Part shown: positions 6,318 through 8,504 of the stretch, in pieces
Layout: each line of letters begins with the position of its first letter
Numbering within the stretch: position 1 is the stretch's first letter
Assembly (NCBI GenBank): GCA_025934595.1
Contig: JAICXU010000097.1
Location: forward strand, 1 to 8,504
Direction of reading: 5' to 3'
Origin: Polyangiaceae bacterium
GTDB taxonomy: Bacteria; Myxococcota_A; Polyangia; Polyangiales; Polyangiaceae
DNA length: 8,504 nucleotides
Position numbers and translations under genes: made by a program
The notes under the pieces: model-generated
The model's database searches: none
What the model was told of the DNA's origin: nothing
What the model saw: the letters and a program-made list of their open reading frames with translations, nothing else

Positions 6318-7747
6318 CGGCACGGCAGCTCCACATGAAACGCGGTCCCTTCTTCGGCGGAAGACGAGACGCGGATCGATCCGCCGTGTCCTCGAACGAT
6401 TTGGTCGCTGATGTAGAGACCGAGCCCGAGGCCCGCCGAGCGCGCGACTGCCGCCGACCGCCGCGTGAATGGCTCGAAGAGCCGCTCGAGAAGATCCTTG
6501 TCGATGGGCGGGCCGGAGTTCCGCACCGAGATGGAGATCCGGTCGTCTTCGCAACGAGCGGTGACGTCGATCGGCTTGTCGACATCTCCGTACGCGATCG
6601 CATTGCCGAGCAAATTCGAAATCACTTGGCCGATGCGATCGGCGTCGACCAATGCCGGACACGCGCCGTTCGTGGTGAAGCGAATGGCGCGCTCCGGGTT
6701 GGCGCCTTTCGCTTCGTCGATGATCGACGCCGCGAGCGAGGCCAAATCGCACGGAGCGGGCTCGACCGGAATGCCGTCGGAGAGCCGCGCGCGCGTGACA
6801 TCGAGGAGCTGCTCGATCATGCGCTGCATGCGCACGCCGCTCGCGACGACGCGCTTCAAACGCCGCTCGTGTACGGGAGCCACGCCGTCTTCCATGAGCA
6901 TCAACCGCACGGTGGTGAGCACCGTGTTCAGGGGATTGCGAAGATCGTGTCCGAGCATCGCGAGAAATTCTTCCTTGAACGTGTCGTTCGCTTCGGCGAC
7001 GACGCGGGCTGCTCGCTCGCGTTCGATGCTCGCGCGAAGCTGATCCTCGATCTCGCGACGACGGGCGATCTCGGTCTCGAGACTTGCAGCGCGGTGTTGG
7101 AGCGTCGCGATCGCGCGGCGATCGTCGTCATCGCGCACGTCGGTTTCGAAGGTCTCGGTGGGCCACACCCGATCGTGCGTGGCGCATACCCGTGCGAAGG
7201 CGCTGGCGTCTTCGCTGCGAAAGCCGTCGAGCACGTACGCGCAGAGGAGTCGAAACGGGCGCCGACGCGCAGCGGCGTTCCAGAGATCCTCGAGCTCGCA
7301 TGCCGCGTCGATGTTTCCGCCGCGCGTGAGCAAGTCCACCATTTCGCCGAAGAGGCGGAGCGGGCGGGTGTCAGCGTTCTCGGTCGCGAGGAGCGCGTCG
7401 AGCGCGGCGTCGAATCGCGCGGCATCCGGACGACCGTTCACCATGAATTTCTCGAGCATGCCCCGTGCGTCGACGAACTGAATTTCGTTCGCGGCGATCG
7501 CGCGTCCGAGCTCGGCCACGACACACGCTTCGAGCCGCTCGCGATGCTCCGAGGTGACCACGACGAGGATGCGATCGCGCGCGGCGATGCCGTCGAGCAA
7601 ATATTTGGAAACGCGCGCGACGAAGAACGCCTCGCTCCCGTAGAATTGGACGCCGTGCCCGTGAGCGACATGGGGATGGACGCCACTGGCGGACCTGATA
7701 CCGCCCGACTTGTCGGGCAGTCCCGCCGTGTTTTCCGAAACGCCCAC
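6314..7747 (-). CDS. MEDS-domain sensor histidine kinase
   Basis: This 477-residue soluble kinase starts at a GTG at 7747 with a good Shine-Dalgarno (GAGAGGAG, 7756-7763) eight bases upstream; a TTG six bases earlier sits too close to that site. Residues about 29-190 form a MEDS sensory domain, first named from methanogen proteins and the dichloromethane regulator DcmR. Visible marks are HGVQFYGSEAFF near 31-42, the FVDARGMLEKFM region, the LFGEMVDLL helix and the LLCAYVLDGF strand. A coil (about 205-255) leads to HisKA with phospho-accepting His267 in LGHDLRNPLN. The ATPase domain has an N box (NLLGNAIAY), an atypical G1 box NSGPPI (Asn410 where Asp is usual) and G2 (GLGLGLYI). No receiver is attached; the separate receiver overlapping its stop is the likely phosphate acceptor. 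The ligand is unknown; MEDS domains are thought to sense small organic compounds, a weak inference. Confidence 0.93.
   Translation of the reverse strand: MGVSENTAGLPDKSGGIRSASGVHPHVAHGHGVQFYGSEAFFVARVSKYLLDGIAARDRILVVVTSEHRERLEACVVAELGRAIAANEIQFVDARGMLEKFMVNGRPDAARFDAALDALLATENADTRPLRLFGEMVDLLTRGGNIDAACELEDLWNAAARRRPFRLLCAYVLDGFRSEDASAFARVCATHDRVWPTETFETDVRDDDDRRAIATLQHRAASLETEIARRREIEDQLRASIERERAARVVAEANDTFKEEFLAMLGHDLRNPLNTVLTTVRLMLMEDGVAPVHERRLKRVVASGVRMQRMIEQLLDVTRARLSDGIPVEPAPCDLASLAASIIDEAKGANPERAIRFTTNGACPALVDADRIGQVISNLLGNAIAYGDVDKPIDVTARCEDDRISISVRNSGPPIDKDLLERLFEPFTRRSAAVARSAGLGLGLYISDQIVRGHGGSIRVSSSAEEGTAFHVELPCR
7703..7718. repeat. Short perfect hairpin in the 5' end of the MEDS kinase gene
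   Basis: GCCCGAC and GTCGGGC flank TT. In the kinase mRNA it would form a 6-7 bp GC-rich stem about 30 bases after the start codon, where structure can lower translation. It encodes LPDKSGG, in the region before the MEDS domain. Confidence 0.5.
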
Positions 7748-7755
7748 TCGCAAAA

Positions 7756-7763
7756 CTCCTCTC
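7756..7763 (-). promoter_or_regulatory. Ribosome binding site of the MEDS kinase (GAGAGGAG)
   Basis: The site reads GAGAGGAG on the minus strand, eight bases before the GTG at 7747. It decides between that GTG and the TTG at 7753, which would leave only two bases of spacing. Confidence 0.75.
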
Positions 7764-7780
7764 GAACCCCGCGCCGAAAT

Positions 7781-7798
7781 TCACTTTTCGGTAAGTGA
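7781..7798. promoter_or_regulatory. Inverted repeat TCACTT-N6-AAGTGA upstream of MEDS kinase
   Basis: Perfect 6-bp arms (7781-7786 and 7793-7798) flank a 6-bp spacer, about 34 bp upstream of the kinase start. It would cover the expected -10 position if the TTGACG at 7811-7806 is a -35 element. That is the position of a repressor operator, although the regulator is unknown. Confidence 0.4.
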
Positions 7799-7811
7799 GA
7801 TCGATCGTCAA
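7783..7811 (-). promoter_or_regulatory. Possible promoter of the MEDS kinase-receiver operon
   Basis: On the minus strand TTGACG (7811-7806) matches five of six bases of the sigma-70 -35 consensus. Seventeen bases downstream, the -10 slot reads AAAAGT, a poor match to TATAAT, so the site may be weak, activator-dependent or wrong. Confidence 0.25.
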
Positions 7812-7889
7812 CCTCTGAAGCGCTTCTGCTGATGACGATTGACCGGCTGCGCTGAGTAGCGTCGAGATGAGGTGTGTGGACCGGCGTGA

Positions 7890-8504
7890 CTATCGTTTCG
7901 GCGTGAGCATGTTCCCGTCGAGCATCGTCCGCAGCAAGGTCAGGTTGATGGGCTTCGGCACGTGCTCCGTGAATCCCGCACGCAACGCCTCCGCGCGATG
8001 CGATGCGTTCGCGTATCCGGTGACGGCGTAGATGGGGATCGACTTCGCGTGAGCGGTCTTTCGAAGCTCTCGCACGACGTCGTAACCCGACATGCCGGGC
8101 AATCCGATGTCGAGAAAGATCACATCGGGTTTGAGCTCCTGCCCCAACTTGAGCGCGTCGGGACCGCTCGCGGCGATGCGCACCTCGTGACCCATCATCT
8201 GCAGCGCCGCCTGCATCAGCTCGGCTCCATCGTCGTTGTCGTCGACCACGAGCACGCGGAGGGGCTTCGGCTTTTCCTCCGTGCTCTCGGTGCGCGTCGG
8301 CGACGGCGTTTCGTCGACGCGGTGGCGGGGAAGACGGACGGTGAGCGTCGTGCCTTTGCCGGCGCCTTCGCTCGTCGCGAAAATTTCGCCGCCGTGACGC
8401 TTCACGAACTGTTTCGCAATCGCGAGACCGACGCCGAGACCTCCTCCGCGTCGCTCGAGACCGCGATCGCCTTGCGTGAAGAGATCGAACATCCGCGGGA
8501 TTTC
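7890..8504 (-). CDS. Hybrid histidine kinase, C-terminal part (ATPase end plus receiver; cut by window edge)
   Basis: The visible 204 residues are the C-terminal end of a protein that begins beyond the right edge. The frame enters with EIPRMFDLFTQGDRG, the stretch between G1 and G2 of a histidine-kinase ATPase domain, then G2 (GGGLGVGLAIAKQF) and the terminal strand (TTLTVRLPR). A Pro/Thr/Glu-rich linker leads to a receiver with VVDDNDD, phospho-acceptor Asp encoded at 8109-8111 (FLDIGLPG) and a VPKP lysine. An internal ATG at 8492 would begin in mid-domain and is not the true start. The whole protein is most likely a sensor kinase that passes phosphate to its own receiver; its sensor part cannot be seen. 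It lies 142 bp upstream of the MEDS kinase on the same strand, and the gap has its own possible promoter, so shared transcription is uncertain. Confidence 0.93.
   Translation of the reverse strand, partial: EIPRMFDLFTQGDRGLERRGGGLGVGLAIAKQFVKRHGGEIFATSEGAGKGTTLTVRLPRHRVDETPSPTRTESTEEKPKPLRVLVVDDNDDGAELMQAALQMMGHEVRIAASGPDALKLGQELKPDVIFLDIGLPGMSGYDVVRELRKTAHAKSIPIYAVTGYANASHRAEALRAGFTEHVPKPINLTLLRTMLDGNMLTPKR

Noticed and set aside
6318..6752. Longer version of the receiver protein starting at 6752
   Set aside because: The added 145 residues re-read the MEDS kinase ATPase domain out of frame; the receiver fold begins right after the GTG at 6317.
6302..7798. Plus-strand open frame of 498 codons opposite the MEDS kinase
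   Set aside because: It is slightly longer than the real gene but has no recognisable domain, while the opposite strand has complete MEDS, HisKA and ATPase motifs. It arises because GC-rich coding DNA lacks stops on the other strand.

Overview
The window looks like chromosomal DNA from a GC-rich bacterium (roughly 60-65% G+C by eye) with strong G/C preference at third codon positions. Abundant hybrid histidine kinases, a free-standing CheB with a C-terminal zinc-ribbon-like tail, a CheR-PAS protein and a MEDS-domain kinase together suggest a Myxococcota (Polyangiales-like) genome. That placement is an inference from style, not from a marker gene. No rRNA, tRNA, insertion sequence, phage gene or CRISPR array was seen.

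Layout. At the left edge, on the minus strand, is the N-terminal part of an ArsB/NhaD/SLC13-type permease (1-565, cut by the window). A divergent gap of about 100 bp leads to a plus-strand block: a small unrecognised membrane protein (669-1046), CheB methylesterase (1116-2117), CheR methyltransferase with two PAS domains around a nine-heptad coiled coil (2183-4045), and a PAS histidine kinase with a receiver (about 4113-5936). Facing it on the minus strand, with only 3 bp between stop codons, is a two-gene operon: a MEDS-domain histidine kinase (6314-7747) and a CheY-like receiver protein (5940-6317), whose start overlaps the kinase stop by 4 bp. Further right, also on the minus strand, is the C-terminal part of another hybrid kinase (7890-8504, cut by the window).

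How the genes may work together. The order CheB, CheR-coil-PAS, PAS-kinase-receiver follows the domain order of the large CheB/CheR/PAS/kinase fusion proteins known in many bacteria. This block therefore reads as an unfused version of that signalling protein. No CheA, CheW, methyl-accepting receptor or flagellar gene is visible, so a role other than classical chemotaxis is likely. The MEDS kinase and its receiver partner form a second two-component unit. None of the three receivers visible here carries a DNA-binding or enzymatic output domain, so the outputs must lie elsewhere.

All gaps between genes are under 150 bp. The largest (7748-7889) holds a possible promoter with an 18-bp inverted repeat over its presumed -10 region. 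The main uncertainties are the start of the PAS-kinase-receiver gene and the function of the small membrane protein.
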